DNA of 64,000 nt from Treponema sp. (GCA_017534445.1 JAFXWC010000062.1:20012-84011); one strand, 5' to 3'; positions 52,928 to 61,135 are shown, numbered from the stretch's first letter. Translations and numbers: made by a program. Notes: generated by a model not told the origin, from the letters alone.

Positions 52928-53347
52928 TTTTCGTACCACAGACTTTGTTCTAAGAATTTTTACAGATTCAACGCAAAGCAAAAAATCTGTGTTATGATGC
53001 CCGGTTTGCGCTTGCATGATTGTTCCTGTAACCCGATAGCGCACGCCGGTTTTTAGCGATATGTCCCGATTCATAAGAATAAGCTGCATGGCAGAATTCA
53101 GCACCACTTCCTCTGCCTCTTCGCCACACCATTCAACGACTTTCCCATCGCACTTTTGTCCCCAATCAGGAATAAGGACAAAAAACTTTTCAATATCATC
53201 TTCTTCAGGATTCTCTCCATAACCAGGCGCTCCATAACTAGCCATTTCACCAACAAGTCCGGTAACAGTTACTTTCTTGCCGCTATTTTGTGCCCACAAT
53301 GCAGAAAAAGTAAAAACCAAAAAAAGCAGGCATAATGATTTCTTCAT
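52919..53347 (-). CDS. Exported OB-fold-like protein (DUF4431-like)
   Basis: A protein of 142 residues with a signal peptide (MKKSLCLLFLVFTFSALWAQ). The mature part is VTVTGLVGEM, then an acidic loop, IEKFFVLIPDWGQKC and VTGTIMQAQTGHHNTDFLL. The last stretch matches the GTxxxAxTGHHxTxxLL pattern of DUF4431, a small OB-fold domain of secreted proteins. The function is unknown. The start was set at the ATG ending at 53347, with AAGGAG 8 nt upstream and a TATAAT further up; the longer frame has no support. Confidence 0.75.
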   Translation of the reverse strand: MKKSLCLLFLVFTFSALWAQNSGKKVTVTGLVGEMASYGAPGYGENPEEDDIEKFFVLIPDWGQKCDGKVVEWCGEEAEEVVLNSAMQLILMNRDISLKTGVRYRVTGTIMQAQTGHHNTDFLLCVESVKILRTKSVVRKLY

Positions 53348-53418
53348 ATTTCGATTCTCCTTGCAAATCATTATATCACGAAAAATACATCTTATGCAAA
53401 ATGTACACATAGAAGACA

Positions 53419-53525
53419 TCATTGTCCGTAGCGCAAGACAAGCTCTCCGCGGTCGCCAACGCCGGTCTTTTCGTAGATGATGGAGATGTAGTTTTCTACG
53501 GCGCGCTTTAGCTTCTCCTGGACAT
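53419..53525 (-). pseudogene. Duplicated C-terminal tail of the response regulator
   Basis: Read on the minus strand it gives KRAVENYISIIYEKTGVG, DRGELVLRYGQ and the stop, differing from the end of the intact gene at 55041 by one residue (Leu for Met). Upstream it diverges at once (NVQEKL against RLNIK). It has no start and no receiver domain. The DUF4143 ATPase gene lies between the copies. Confidence 0.75.
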
Positions 53526-53573
53526 TTCGAGATTTTAAATCAATTCGTGTATAGTAAAAAAGGAGACATGGCA

Positions 53574-54920
53574 TCAAAATTCTATCTTGTCCAGGATGAC
53601 CTGCCCTTCATCCTGCTTAAGAAACATAATCATATAAATTGGCAGATACGTCACCTTTCCTTTTTTTGAAACATTGCAGTTTGCAAAAACGATTCCTTCG
53701 TCCATCTGATACTCTGGGTTTGAAAGGCAGTTGTTCATGGCGGAATGAATCGTGTAATCCTTGCCGCTCTTAATCTCCAAAGGCAGAACCTTGTTCTTGT
53801 GTTCAATCACAAAATCCAGCTCCCCCAGACGGTTTGAATTATAATAGTAGAGTTTGTACCCTTTTGAACGAAGTTCCTGTGCCACAACATTTTCGTAGAT
53901 TCCACCGGCGTTCAGGCTTTGATTTTTTGTAAGGAGCATGGTCTTTGTACTCATTCCGTATTCCGACGTAAGCATTCCAACATCAGAAAAATAGAGTTTG
54001 AACAGACTGCTCTTTTCGTTTAGCTTTAGCGGAATCCGAGGCTCCGTACTGTTAAAGACAGTCAATGCAACACCAGCGTTTTTTAGCCATAGGAAGGTGT
54101 TCTGCACCCGCTCAAAATGAAGTCCGTTTTTCAAATCAGAAACAACATACCTCCTGTTTTGCTTAAGGAGTTCAGAAGGAATCAGCTCATAGGCATTTGT
54201 AAGAATCAGCCTCTTATCCGCTGCCTCGTACTGGGTAAAATCAAGTTTGTACAGTGCCTGAATGTCGCGGTGAATCTGCATCACATCATTGACATTTCCT
54301 GTGTCGGCAAAACGGCTCACGGCTTCCGGCATTCCGCCCACCACAAGATAGCGTATAAACAAATCAAGCATCTTCTGATTCACTGCATCCATGACGGGAG
54401 TACGGTTTACAAAAGAATCGCGAAGGCTTGCAAGAACAGTTTCGCTAATGTTCGTAATTTGCAAAAACTCCTCAAAATCAAGCGGGAACATTTCCACAGT
54501 CATCATATAGCCCACTGGTGCAGATGAAAGGTTCGTAAGCTCCACTCCAAGCAGAGAACCACTCAGGACATAGCGGAAACTTCCCTCTTCAACAAAAAAC
54601 TTTATTTTTGTAATCATGTCCTTGTATTTCTGGACCTCATCTATAAAAATAACAGTCTTGCCCTTCTCTATTTTCTGCTCGCTCAAAGTTGAAAAACCTA
54701 TCACAAGATCCTCAACTGTATTTGCATTTTCAAGGACTCTGACCGCCGCCGGAGTTTCTATGAGGTTGATTTCAAACAGATTTGCACCCTCGGCTTTCAT
54801 TACAGACCTTATCGCATGGGTTTTTCCAACCTGCCTTGCCCCCGTTACGAGCAGAGCCTTTTTATCTCCGTCCTCATACCATTTGCTTATGATTTTCTCG
54901 CTTTTACGCCTTAAATCCAT
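53574..54920 (-). CDS. AAA ATPase with DUF4143 domain
   Basis: A protein of 448 residues of the common AAA_14/DUF4143 family. Walker A is GARQVGKTH (about 27-35), Walker B VIFIDEVQ (about 90-97) and LSGSLLG is sensor-like. The C-terminal part ends in a PD-(D/E)xK-like segment (ELDFVIEHKNKVLPLEIKSGK). The family is widespread in accessory regions of anaerobes; its job is not known, although mobile or defence roles have been proposed. AGGGGA lies 6 nt before the ATG. Between 54985 and 55030 two copies of the motif TTTGTCAAAAATACA lie upstream as a likely operator or promoter array. Confidence 0.88.
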   Translation of the reverse strand: MDLRRKSEKIISKWYEDGDKKALLVTGARQVGKTHAIRSVMKAEGANLFEINLIETPAAVRVLENANTVEDLVIGFSTLSEQKIEKGKTVIFIDEVQKYKDMITKIKFFVEEGSFRYVLSGSLLGVELTNLSSAPVGYMMTVEMFPLDFEEFLQITNISETVLASLRDSFVNRTPVMDAVNQKMLDLFIRYLVVGGMPEAVSRFADTGNVNDVMQIHRDIQALYKLDFTQYEAADKRLILTNAYELIPSELLKQNRRYVVSDLKNGLHFERVQNTFLWLKNAGVALTVFNSTEPRIPLKLNEKSSLFKLYFSDVGMLTSEYGMSTKTMLLTKNQSLNAGGIYENVVAQELRSKGYKLYYYNSNRLGELDFVIEHKNKVLPLEIKSGKDYTIHSAMNNCLSNPEYQMDEGIVFANCNVSKKGKVTYLPIYMIMFLKQDEGQVILDKIEF

Positions 54921-54984
54921 AAAAATTCCCCTGTCACCTTTATTTTATCAAATCATGTCAAAAAAACAAGGCAAATTTTGGCGT

Positions 54985-55030
54985 TTTTGTCAAAAATACA
55001 TATAAATTTTAGGCAAATTTGTCAAAAATA
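54985..55030 (-). promoter_or_regulatory. Direct repeats upstream of the DUF4143 ATPase
   Basis: GTATTTTTGACAAA occurs twice on the minus strand, about 31 nt apart, each with a TTGACA -35-like core. A binding site for the gene's own regulator or tandem promoters are possible. Confidence 0.4.
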
Positions 55031-55040
55031 CAAAAAATCA

Positions 55041-55661
55041 CTACTGGCCGTAGCGCATGACAAGTTCCCCGCGGTCGCCAACGCCGGTCTTTTCGTAGAT
55101 GATCGAGATGTAGTTTTCCACGGCACGCTTTTTTATGTTCAGGCGGTTTGCAATCTCATCGTTGGAAAGGCGCTGCAGGAGAAGGTCCATCACTTCTTTT
55201 TCGCGGCGGGTAAGGGCATCGGTAATTTTGTTGTATTTTATAAGGTTAGTCTGAAGTTCCGCCTGAATGAATTCACCTCCACCGTTTATTTTTTCCATGC
55301 AGTCAAGAAGCTCCTCGGAACTGGCATTCTTTGAAATGTAGCCGTTTGCACCGCTGTCCATGGCATTCTGCACCATGCCTGCCGCAAAGAACATGCTGTA
55401 CACAATTACCCTAACGTCCGGGTAAAGCGAATGGATTTTTTGAATAAAGTCAAAGCCGGTGTTCTCTCCGTAAAAGTTCAGGTCGCAGATAAGGACAGAA
55501 GGTAGCATCCCCTCTTTTTGCATACGTTCAAAATCCTGGTAGGCCTGCTCATGGGTTCCAGAGTCTCCCAGGCAAACCCAGTCAGACTGGGTCATAATCC
55601 AGTTCTTTGTTCCAGACCGAAGCATCTCGTGGTCATCAATAATATAAAAAGTCTTCCGCAT
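55041..55661 (-). CDS. LuxR/NarL-type response regulator
   Basis: A protein of 206 residues. The receiver domain starts KTFYIIDDHEMLRSG (acidic pair) and has the phosphorylation Asp in LICDLNFYG. The C-terminal LuxR HTH is LTRREKEVMDLLLQRLSNDEIANRLNIKKRAVENYISIIYEKTG. It should bind DNA after phosphorylation by the kinase encoded just upstream. Its ATG shares one base with the kinase stop (TAATG), so the pair is translationally coupled. Ten further codons upstream have no ribosome site and are left out. Confidence 0.92.
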   Translation of the reverse strand: MRKTFYIIDDHEMLRSGTKNWIMTQSDWVCLGDSGTHEQAYQDFERMQKEGMLPSVLICDLNFYGENTGFDFIQKIHSLYPDVRVIVYSMFFAAGMVQNAMDSGANGYISKNASSEELLDCMEKINGGGEFIQAELQTNLIKYNKITDALTRREKEVMDLLLQRLSNDEIANRLNIKKRAVENYISIIYEKTGVGDRGELVMRYGQ

Positions 55662-56818
55662 TACAATACCACCATTATCTGTGTGCCACAATCTGCCTCC
55701 GAGCGGTAAACAACGCTGCCACCCAAAAGCTGAACCCGTTCCACAATATTCCTTATTCCAAAATGCAAATCTTTTATGTTAGAAAAAATTCCGCCGTTAA
55801 TCTGTTCAACCATATCTTCGCTCATTCCAATGCCGTCATCAGATATGATTATTTTTAGCCTGCCGTCCGTATCCTTTCTGAACAAAACCGTAACCTCGCT
55901 TGCGTGGGCATGCTTTTGTATGTTCTGAAAAGCCTCCTGTATTATGCGGTACATGCTCATCAGCTGAACGTCGCTCCAGACAGAAAAATCAACAGTGTCC
56001 TCTGCAACTATGCGGAGGTCAAAATTATCGCCAGTGCCGTTAAAAATCTTTCCGGCCAAAAGTTCAAGCGCACCAATCATGTCTTCAGCGGATATTGCGG
56101 GAGGAGTAAGGTTGTAGCATAGCTTACGGATGTCCTCTATGTTCTGGTTCTGTGTACTGATGATTTTTTCTGCGGCTGCCTTGTCCAAAAGGTTTTCCGC
56201 AAGCAAAGAAACGTAGCGCATACTCTGGGCAACAGTGTCGTGAAGTTCCTGCGAGATGCGCTTTCGTTCTGCTTCCTGCACTTCTATTGAATGGCGCAAA
56301 AACTGCTCCGAGTTGTAGATAATTTTGTCGCGCTTTTTTACTTCGCGGGCATTAAGAAAAATAAGGATAACGCTGGTTATAATAATAGCGGCAAGAAGCC
56401 ACACAAAATAGTCAAAAATCTTTTGGTGGGTTTCTTCAAGCACATAATTCTGGTTGTAAAGATAGGAGAGCATGCTCAGGTTTATTTTGCGCCCCTCGTC
56501 GTAAATCAAAAGGTCATCGCATTCACCCGATTCAATCATCGAAAGAATTTTTTCTGATGCATCACGGCAAATTTCAATCTGCTCATTTGTCTGGGCATGA
56601 AGCTCTGGATATGCGTCGAATGATTCAGGTTCAAATTTTTCAAGCTCGGCAATGAAGCTCCTGCATGAATCCGCATCTTTTTTTTCATTAAAATTTTTCC
56701 ATGCAAGATAGAGTGTCTTTGAGTCGTGGTTTCCAGATGCATTTTTCTTGCCACAGGATGCAAGGGAGAGAATCAAAAGACTTGCCATAAGGAATAAGGG
56801 TAATTTTTTCATGCTCAT
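55661..56818 (-). CDS. Sensor histidine kinase with lipoprotein signal
   Basis: A protein of 385 residues. It begins with a lipoprotein signal (MKKLPLFLMASLLILSLASC, lipobox LASC). About 90 helical periplasmic residues follow, then one membrane helix (VWLLAAIIITSVILIFL). The kinase is NarX-like: HisKA_3 with AERKRISQELHDTVAQSMRY (phospho-His) and HATPase_c with EAFQNIQKHAHA, DDGIGM and GIRNIVERVQLLGG. A kinase tethered by both a lipid and a helix is unusual. The partner is the regulator at 55041. The start is at 56818 or 56812; no strong ribosome site is seen. Confidence 0.9.
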   Translation of the reverse strand: MSMKKLPLFLMASLLILSLASCGKKNASGNHDSKTLYLAWKNFNEKKDADSCRSFIAELEKFEPESFDAYPELHAQTNEQIEICRDASEKILSMIESGECDDLLIYDEGRKINLSMLSYLYNQNYVLEETHQKIFDYFVWLLAAIIITSVILIFLNAREVKKRDKIIYNSEQFLRHSIEVQEAERKRISQELHDTVAQSMRYVSLLAENLLDKAAAEKIISTQNQNIEDIRKLCYNLTPPAISAEDMIGALELLAGKIFNGTGDNFDLRIVAEDTVDFSVWSDVQLMSMYRIIQEAFQNIQKHAHASEVTVLFRKDTDGRLKIIISDDGIGMSEDMVEQINGGIFSNIKDLHFGIRNIVERVQLLGGSVVYRSEADCGTQIMVVL

Positions 56819-56836
56819 TCGTTGTAACCGCCAGCC

Positions 56837-57445
56837 TTATCGCTGCCCCCCCCTAGACAGATGTTTAGTATACAAGATTGAAAGTCCGAATCCGGCAAAA
56901 GTGGTGATTATCCTGTCCAGAACAGTAATTGGAATGCGGCCAAGGATGCTTGAAGCAAGCACGCCAAACTGGTCACCGGTAAAGGCAAAAATTATTTTTT
57001 CCACATCGAGGCTTCTTGCGTTCATGTTGTAGGCAAAGAAATTGATAAGTCCAGAGATTACGCAGCAGCAAAGGGCCGCACAGACGCTTGCCGTAAGTAT
57101 GTAAAGGAAGGTAAAGTTGACGCTCTTTTTAAGCTTGTCCTTCTTGCGCACAAAGAGCCAGGTTACAAGGATGATTGCAAGTGCGGAAAGTGAATAGAGG
57201 TAGACAAAATCGGTGGAACCGTAAACGCATTTCATCCTTATGCAGACAATCGTAACGTTCACGATGTAGACTAACATGGATTCGATTGGGCCGTAGACAA
57301 AAAGGACGGCCATGGCAAAAATCATGTCAAAGAAAAATGGCACGTGCAGCCCTTCCTGAAAAAAAGTCTCCGTCAAAAAATCAAGGATGCCCGCGGAAAT
57401 TACAACGAGAGAAATTTTCAAAAAGTTCTTTGTTTTTTCTTCCAT
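56837..57445 (-). CDS. Integral membrane protein, ECF S-component-like
   Basis: A protein of 202 residues with five or six membrane helices. The pattern (short N-terminus, ILDFLTETFFQEGLHVPFFFD, a helix followed by GPIESMLVYIV, and a late GDQFGVLASSILGRIPITVLDRI) resembles substrate-binding S components of ECF-type vitamin transporters. No ECF ATPase or T component is near. It is the first gene of the operon with the lipoprotein kinase (18 nt apart) and its regulator, so it may serve as a membrane partner or signal source for the kinase. GGAG lies 8 nt before the ATG. Confidence 0.75.
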   Translation of the reverse strand: MEEKTKNFLKISLVVISAGILDFLTETFFQEGLHVPFFFDMIFAMAVLFVYGPIESMLVYIVNVTIVCIRMKCVYGSTDFVYLYSLSALAIILVTWLFVRKKDKLKKSVNFTFLYILTASVCAALCCCVISGLINFFAYNMNARSLDVEKIIFAFTGDQFGVLASSILGRIPITVLDRIITTFAGFGLSILYTKHLSRGGQR

Positions 57446-57520
57446 TTTTTATCTCCAGCGTTTTAGTCATTCTAACACATTTTAACACATTCTAACAAAA
57501 AAAACATATAAGTGCCACAA

Positions 57521-57546
57521 CAAAAGAACCCCCAGAAAAGCAGCTT
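57521..57546 (-). terminator. Terminator of the lipoprotein operon
   Basis: On the minus strand CCCCCGGAAAG and CTTTTCTGGGGG form the stem, followed by TTCTTTTGTT. Confidence 0.7.
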
Positions 57547-57574
57547 TCCGGGGGCAAAGAGTTTTTAAATACTA

Positions 57575-58486
57575 TTATTTGGCATTCTTGCAGCAAGAAA
57601 TATCTTTTTCGTAATAATTGCCCTTGTAGCCAGATTCGTTCAACTTTTTGCGGAGGGCAACTGTCATGTTTCCCCAAGAGTTGCAAGATGCAAATGCACC
57701 GTTGCCGTATACCACAGCTGTATCGCGGCTTGCAATTTCAACGTCCTTGAGCGGGTTGCCTGCAAATGCATGGTAGCCTACATTTTTTAGGCTTGCGGGA
57801 ATATTGAAGTTTGTGATGTTGCAGCTGGAAAAAGCGTAATCACCTACAGAAGTAATGCCTTCGTGAAGTTCAACACTAGTAAGTCTTGTTCCGCTAAAGC
57901 AGCTTTTGGAAACGCTTGTAAGTCCCTGCGGAAGTTTTACGCTGGTAAGATAAGTATCTTTAAAAGCAGATGCTTCTATTGTTGTAACGGAAGAAGGCAA
58001 GGTAACTTCTTTGAGTGAACTGCCATTGAATGCAGATGCCCTTATTGTAGTAACGGATGAAGGCAAGGTAACTTCTTTGAGTGAACTGCCATTGAATGCA
58101 GATGCCCTTATTGTAGTAACGGATGAAGGAAGCACAACGGATGCAATGTTCTTGACTCCTGAAAATGAACTTTCACCGATTGTTGTTACTTTGTAGCCTT
58201 CAATTTCTTCAGGAACAATAACGTTTCCGCGGGAGCCAATATATTTCTGGATAACAACAGCGGAACCGTCAACTGTTGTTTCATAAATAAAGTCAGAAGC
58301 GGCATTCGCGTCTTTTGTATCCACAATCTGAATTTCAACAACCTCTTCCTTTTCGCCGTCCTTTGTGTCCTGTGCAGAAACCTTTGTCTTGTCTGCCTTT
58401 TTGCCTTTGCCGCAAGAAAGCAAGGCCACGCTTACAAGCACCACCGCAAGTACAGCAGCAACTTTTCCAAAGCCTGCAATTTTCAT
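57575..58486 (-). CDS. Lipoprotein with BspA-type leucine-rich repeats
   Basis: A protein of 303 residues, lipobox LLSC after a hydrophobic signal. An acidic/Lys-rich linker leads to at least six LRR_5 (BspA-type) units of about 22 residues, of the form LPSSVTTIRASAFNGSSLKE. Such surface proteins of oral and gut treponemes bind host proteins or other bacteria. Two neighbouring units are identical at DNA level (66 bp at 57993-58058 and 58059-58124). The start was set at the ATG ending at 58486 because AAGGAG lies 7 nt upstream. It follows two small lipoprotein genes on the same strand. Confidence 0.87.
   Translation of the reverse strand: MKIAGFGKVAAVLAVVLVSVALLSCGKGKKADKTKVSAQDTKDGEKEEVVEIQIVDTKDANAASDFIYETTVDGSAVVIQKYIGSRGNVIVPEEIEGYKVTTIGESSFSGVKNIASVVLPSSVTTIRASAFNGSSLKEVTLPSSVTTIRASAFNGSSLKEVTLPSSVTTIEASAFKDTYLTSVKLPQGLTSVSKSCFSGTRLTSVELHEGITSVGDYAFSSCNITNFNIPASLKNVGYHAFAGNPLKDVEIASRDTAVVYGNGAFASCNSWGNMTVALRKKLNESGYKGNYYEKDISCCKNAK
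57993..58124. repeat. Exact 66-bp tandem duplication inside the LRR gene
   Basis: Two adjacent identical 66-bp units (starting GAAGGCAAGGTAACTTC) encode one 22-residue LRR each. The absence of silent differences points to a recent duplication or ongoing slippage. Confidence 0.9.
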
Positions 58487-58497
58487 AAAATTCTCCT

Positions 58498-58884
58498 TTA
58501 CAGTTTTGTATAGGTCAAATGACCCCATACAGGATCAGGATTGTCTAAGACACCTTTTGTAGCATTTGCACTGGAAAGAGTGAATGTGCCATGCTCCACC
58601 TCACCGCTTTCATGGTCTACCAAAGTTATGTAAGCTACATTATCCCGTACTGTATAAGTGAATGAGTCTACTTCTATAGGACTTCCAGAAGTTATAGTAC
58701 CACTTCCATCCTCGTTGAATGTCAAGACAGATTCCATGAAAGTCCACTCAGTTCCGGCAAATGGAGCATAAGTACCACCAGTATTATCATTATCGTCATC
58801 ATCACTACTACTGCCGTTGCTGCATGATACTACACACAAGGCTAAAACCAGCAGCATTGCCAATAGCTGAAATATTTTTTTCAT
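58498..58884 (-). CDS. Small lipoprotein
   Basis: A protein of 128 residues with signal and lipobox (LALCVVSC), then a Ser/Asp-rich spacer and a beta-rich domain (FAGTEWTFMESVLTFNEDGSG ... FTYTVRDNVAYITL) that looks like a small lipocalin- or META-like barrel. The function is unknown. AAGGAG precedes the ATG. The leader AACAAAGGAGTTTCATTATG is shared base for base with the lipoprotein gene at 59390, and the signal peptides are alike, so the two are diverged duplicates at least in their 5' ends. Confidence 0.8.
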   Translation of the reverse strand: MKKIFQLLAMLLVLALCVVSCSNGSSSDDDDNDNTGGTYAPFAGTEWTFMESVLTFNEDGSGTITSGSPIEVDSFTYTVRDNVAYITLVDHESGEVEHGTFTLSSANATKGVLDNPDPVWGHLTYTKL

Positions 58885-58973
58885 AATGAAACTCCTTTGT
58901 TGCCCCCCATCACTGATATAGTAATGGGGAGTTCAAATACTTATTGAAACTGTTTTACTAGAAGATGAATGAA

Positions 58974-59390
58974 TCAGTATTCTTTATAATAATGATACAG
59001 GTAATCAGCATTACCGAAGGTAAGATTATAGCCGCCTTTTTGCAATACCCAATATCCAGCTTGTTCCATAGCTGCCTCAAAATCGTCTTCAGGCAAGAAA
59101 TTGGAACCTGTAATAGTCTGGATGCGATACTCATTGTCTGAACTTGAATGTACTATCATCTCTACAGCACCAATTTGTGCTGCAAGTTCATTTTTTTGAG
59201 TTCCTGTTATTTCATTATCATCATCATCATATAGATGAATTAGCTCCATGATTAAGGCTCCCCTTGCAGATGAGCCACTGCTTCCTCCAACCGCAACATC
59301 ATCATCACTGCTGCCGCCACCGCTGCTACATGATACAAAGCACAGGCCAAAAACCATAAGCATTGCCAATACCTGGAAAATTCTTTTCAT
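58974..59390 (-). CDS. Small lipoprotein, related 5' end to its neighbour
   Basis: A protein of 138 residues with lipobox (GLCFVSC) and a Gly/Ser/Asp-rich spacer. A charged helical part (ELIHLYDDDDNEITGTQKNE) and a Tyr-rich end (ADYLYHYYKEY) follow. The mature domain differs from that of the neighbour at 58498. The function is unknown. AAGGAG precedes the ATG. It is the first of three lipoprotein genes in a row on the minus strand. Confidence 0.8.
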   Translation of the reverse strand: MKRIFQVLAMLMVFGLCFVSCSSGGGSSDDDVAVGGSSGSSARGALIMELIHLYDDDDNEITGTQKNELAAQIGAVEMIVHSSSDNEYRIQTITGSNFLPEDDFEAAMEQAGYWVLQKGGYNLTFGNADYLYHYYKEY

Positions 59391-59562
59391 AATGAAACTC
59401 CTTTGTTAAGCCCTCAGGCTTATTATCTTTTTTGAACTCCCATACGGGAATGTTAGACACATTATAAACATGTATAAGAAAACAATTCCAGTGAGTTTTT
59501 CCCAGTGAATTTCAGTGAGTTTTCTCACTGATTTTTTACCGTCCCCAAATGCCAACATGAAA

Positions 59563-59592
59563 TTGAAAGTCTAGCCTATTTTTTTTTATAAT
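59563..59592 (+). promoter_or_regulatory. nnr promoter, leaderless type
   Basis: TTGAAA (59563-59568), 18 nt, TATAAT (59587-59592), then 7 nt to ATG 59600. An ATG at 59591 overlaps the -10 and cannot be in the transcript. Confidence 0.75.
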
Positions 59593-59599
59593 GAATTTT

Positions 59600-61063
59600 A
59601 TGCAGAAGATTTTTTTTGATTCACGGATACTGGATAAGGCGGCAAGGGAAAACTTTGGCCTTACGGAAGACATAATGATGGAAAACGCAGCCATGGCTTT
59701 GGAAAAGGAAGTGGCTGCAGAAGAAAATGTCCTTATTGCTACGGGGAGCGGAAACAACGGAGGTGACGGCTGGGCTCTTGCGCGGAGGATTTGTGCGGCT
59801 GGTAAAAAGCTTACGGTTCTTGAAGCCCTGGAGGCAAAGAGCGAAGCATGTCTTTTGCAAAAGGAGCGGGCGCTTAAATGCGGGGTGAATGTTGTTAACG
59901 CAAGGGATGCGGAAAATTTTCTGAATGAAAATGGCAATGGCTTTGGCTGCGTGGTAGACTGCGTGTTTGGAAGCGGCTTTCACGGCGAGTTTGCAGATGA
60001 AATAAAATGCCTGATGAAAAAGCTTAATGCACTTGAATGCAAGAAGATTGCCTGCGACATACCGTCCGGGCTTGACTCTTACGGAAATGCGGCGGAAGAT
60101 TTTTTTATGGCGGACACTACGGTTACGATGGGGGCCTTAAAGCTTGCCCTTTTTAGCAGCACGGCAAAGGATGCTTGCGGAAAAATTGTAGTAGCAGGCC
60201 TTGGTATTGACCGGGAATTGTTTGAAAGCGGAACAGAAGAGATTGCCATGCTTCTTGAAGAAAGAGACCTTAGCCTTCCCCACAGAAAAAAGCAAAACGT
60301 GAACAAGGGGACTTTTGGGCATACGGCTATTGTTGCAGGCGAAAAAACAGGGGTAGCCCTTATTGCGGCAAATGCGGCTCTGCGTTTTGGTTCAGGGCTT
60401 GTTACGCTTGTGGCAAAGGATGCGGACAAAAGAAACATTTCCTGCGAGCTTATGGCGGCAGAAGACTTTCCTGCAAACACAAGTGCCGTTGGGCTTGGAA
60501 TGGGGCTTGGCAGGAAGGATGAAGACAGCGCGGCTTACCTTGACTTTCTAGAAAAAAATGAGGATATTCCCTGCCTGCTTGATGCGGACATTTTTTATTC
60601 GCCAAGGATAAAATCTTTTCTTGAAAAAAGGACTGCTTGCGGAAAAAATGCCAGCCTAGTTCTTACCCCTCACCCCAAGGAATTTTCGGTGCTGCTTGAA
60701 AACTGCGGTCTTGGAAAATATTCAACTGCGGAAGTTTGCGCCAATGCCTTTGAGCTTGCAAAAAAATTCTGTGCTTGCTTTCCCGGGGCAGTTCTTTTGC
60801 TAAAGGGGGCTGTGGTTCTTATTGCGCTTACGGAAAACGGAAGGGTATGCGTTTACGCCAATCCACACGGAAGCAATGCCCTTGCAAAAGGTGGAAGCGG
60901 AGACGTTCTTTCTGGACTTGTGGCTTCACTTTTGGCTCAGGGCTGGAGCGCAAAAGAAAGCGCGGTAAACGCATCTCTTGCTCACGCACTGGCATCGCAT
61001 CTTGCAAAATGCGACTATGCTCTTACACCACTTGAGCTTATACAGCATGTTTGTGAACTATAA
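59600..61063 (+). CDS. nnr: Bifunctional NAD(P)H-hydrate repair enzyme
   Basis: The enzyme repairs hydrated NADH and NADPH. It has 487 residues. The N-terminal YjeF epimerase domain shows GSGNNGGDGWALAR and VVDCVFGSGFHG. The C-terminal ADP-dependent dehydratase shows KGTFGHTAIVAG, LTPHPKEFSVLL and NPHGSNALAKGGSGDVLSGL. Both halves look complete though slightly short. The start was moved to ATG 59600 because the promoter -10 covers the earlier ATG. It runs convergent to topA; the 88-nt gap holds a GAATGAC-type repeat. Confidence 0.93.
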   Translation: MQKIFFDSRILDKAARENFGLTEDIMMENAAMALEKEVAAEENVLIATGSGNNGGDGWALARRICAAGKKLTVLEALEAKSEACLLQKERALKCGVNVVNARDAENFLNENGNGFGCVVDCVFGSGFHGEFADEIKCLMKKLNALECKKIACDIPSGLDSYGNAAEDFFMADTTVTMGALKLALFSSTAKDACGKIVVAGLGIDRELFESGTEEIAMLLEERDLSLPHRKKQNVNKGTFGHTAIVAGEKTGVALIAANAALRFGSGLVTLVAKDADKRNISCELMAAEDFPANTSAVGLGMGLGRKDEDSAAYLDFLEKNEDIPCLLDADIFYSPRIKSFLEKRTACGKNASLVLTPHPKEFSVLLENCGLGKYSTAEVCANAFELAKKFCACFPGAVLLLKGAVVLIALTENGRVCVYANPHGSNALAKGGSGDVLSGLVASLLAQGWSAKESAVNASLAHALASHLAKCDYALTPLELIQHVCEL

Positions 61064-61079
61064 GAGTCATCAAACAGCT

Positions 61080-61135
61080 AACATTCATAGATGCTGAAAC
61101 AAGTTCAGCATGACGGTTCTACTTGACGGTTCATG
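61080..61135. repeat. Dispersed GCTGAA/TTCAGC repeat
   Basis: AGATGCTGAAACAAGTTCAG and CATGACGGTTC, followed by a second imperfect unit, sit between convergent genes. It belongs to the same family as 29-140. Confidence 0.6.

Noticed and set aside
57993..58124. CRISPR-like repeat
   Set aside because: The units are adjacent with no spacers and are in frame within an LRR gene. No CRISPR array was seen elsewhere.
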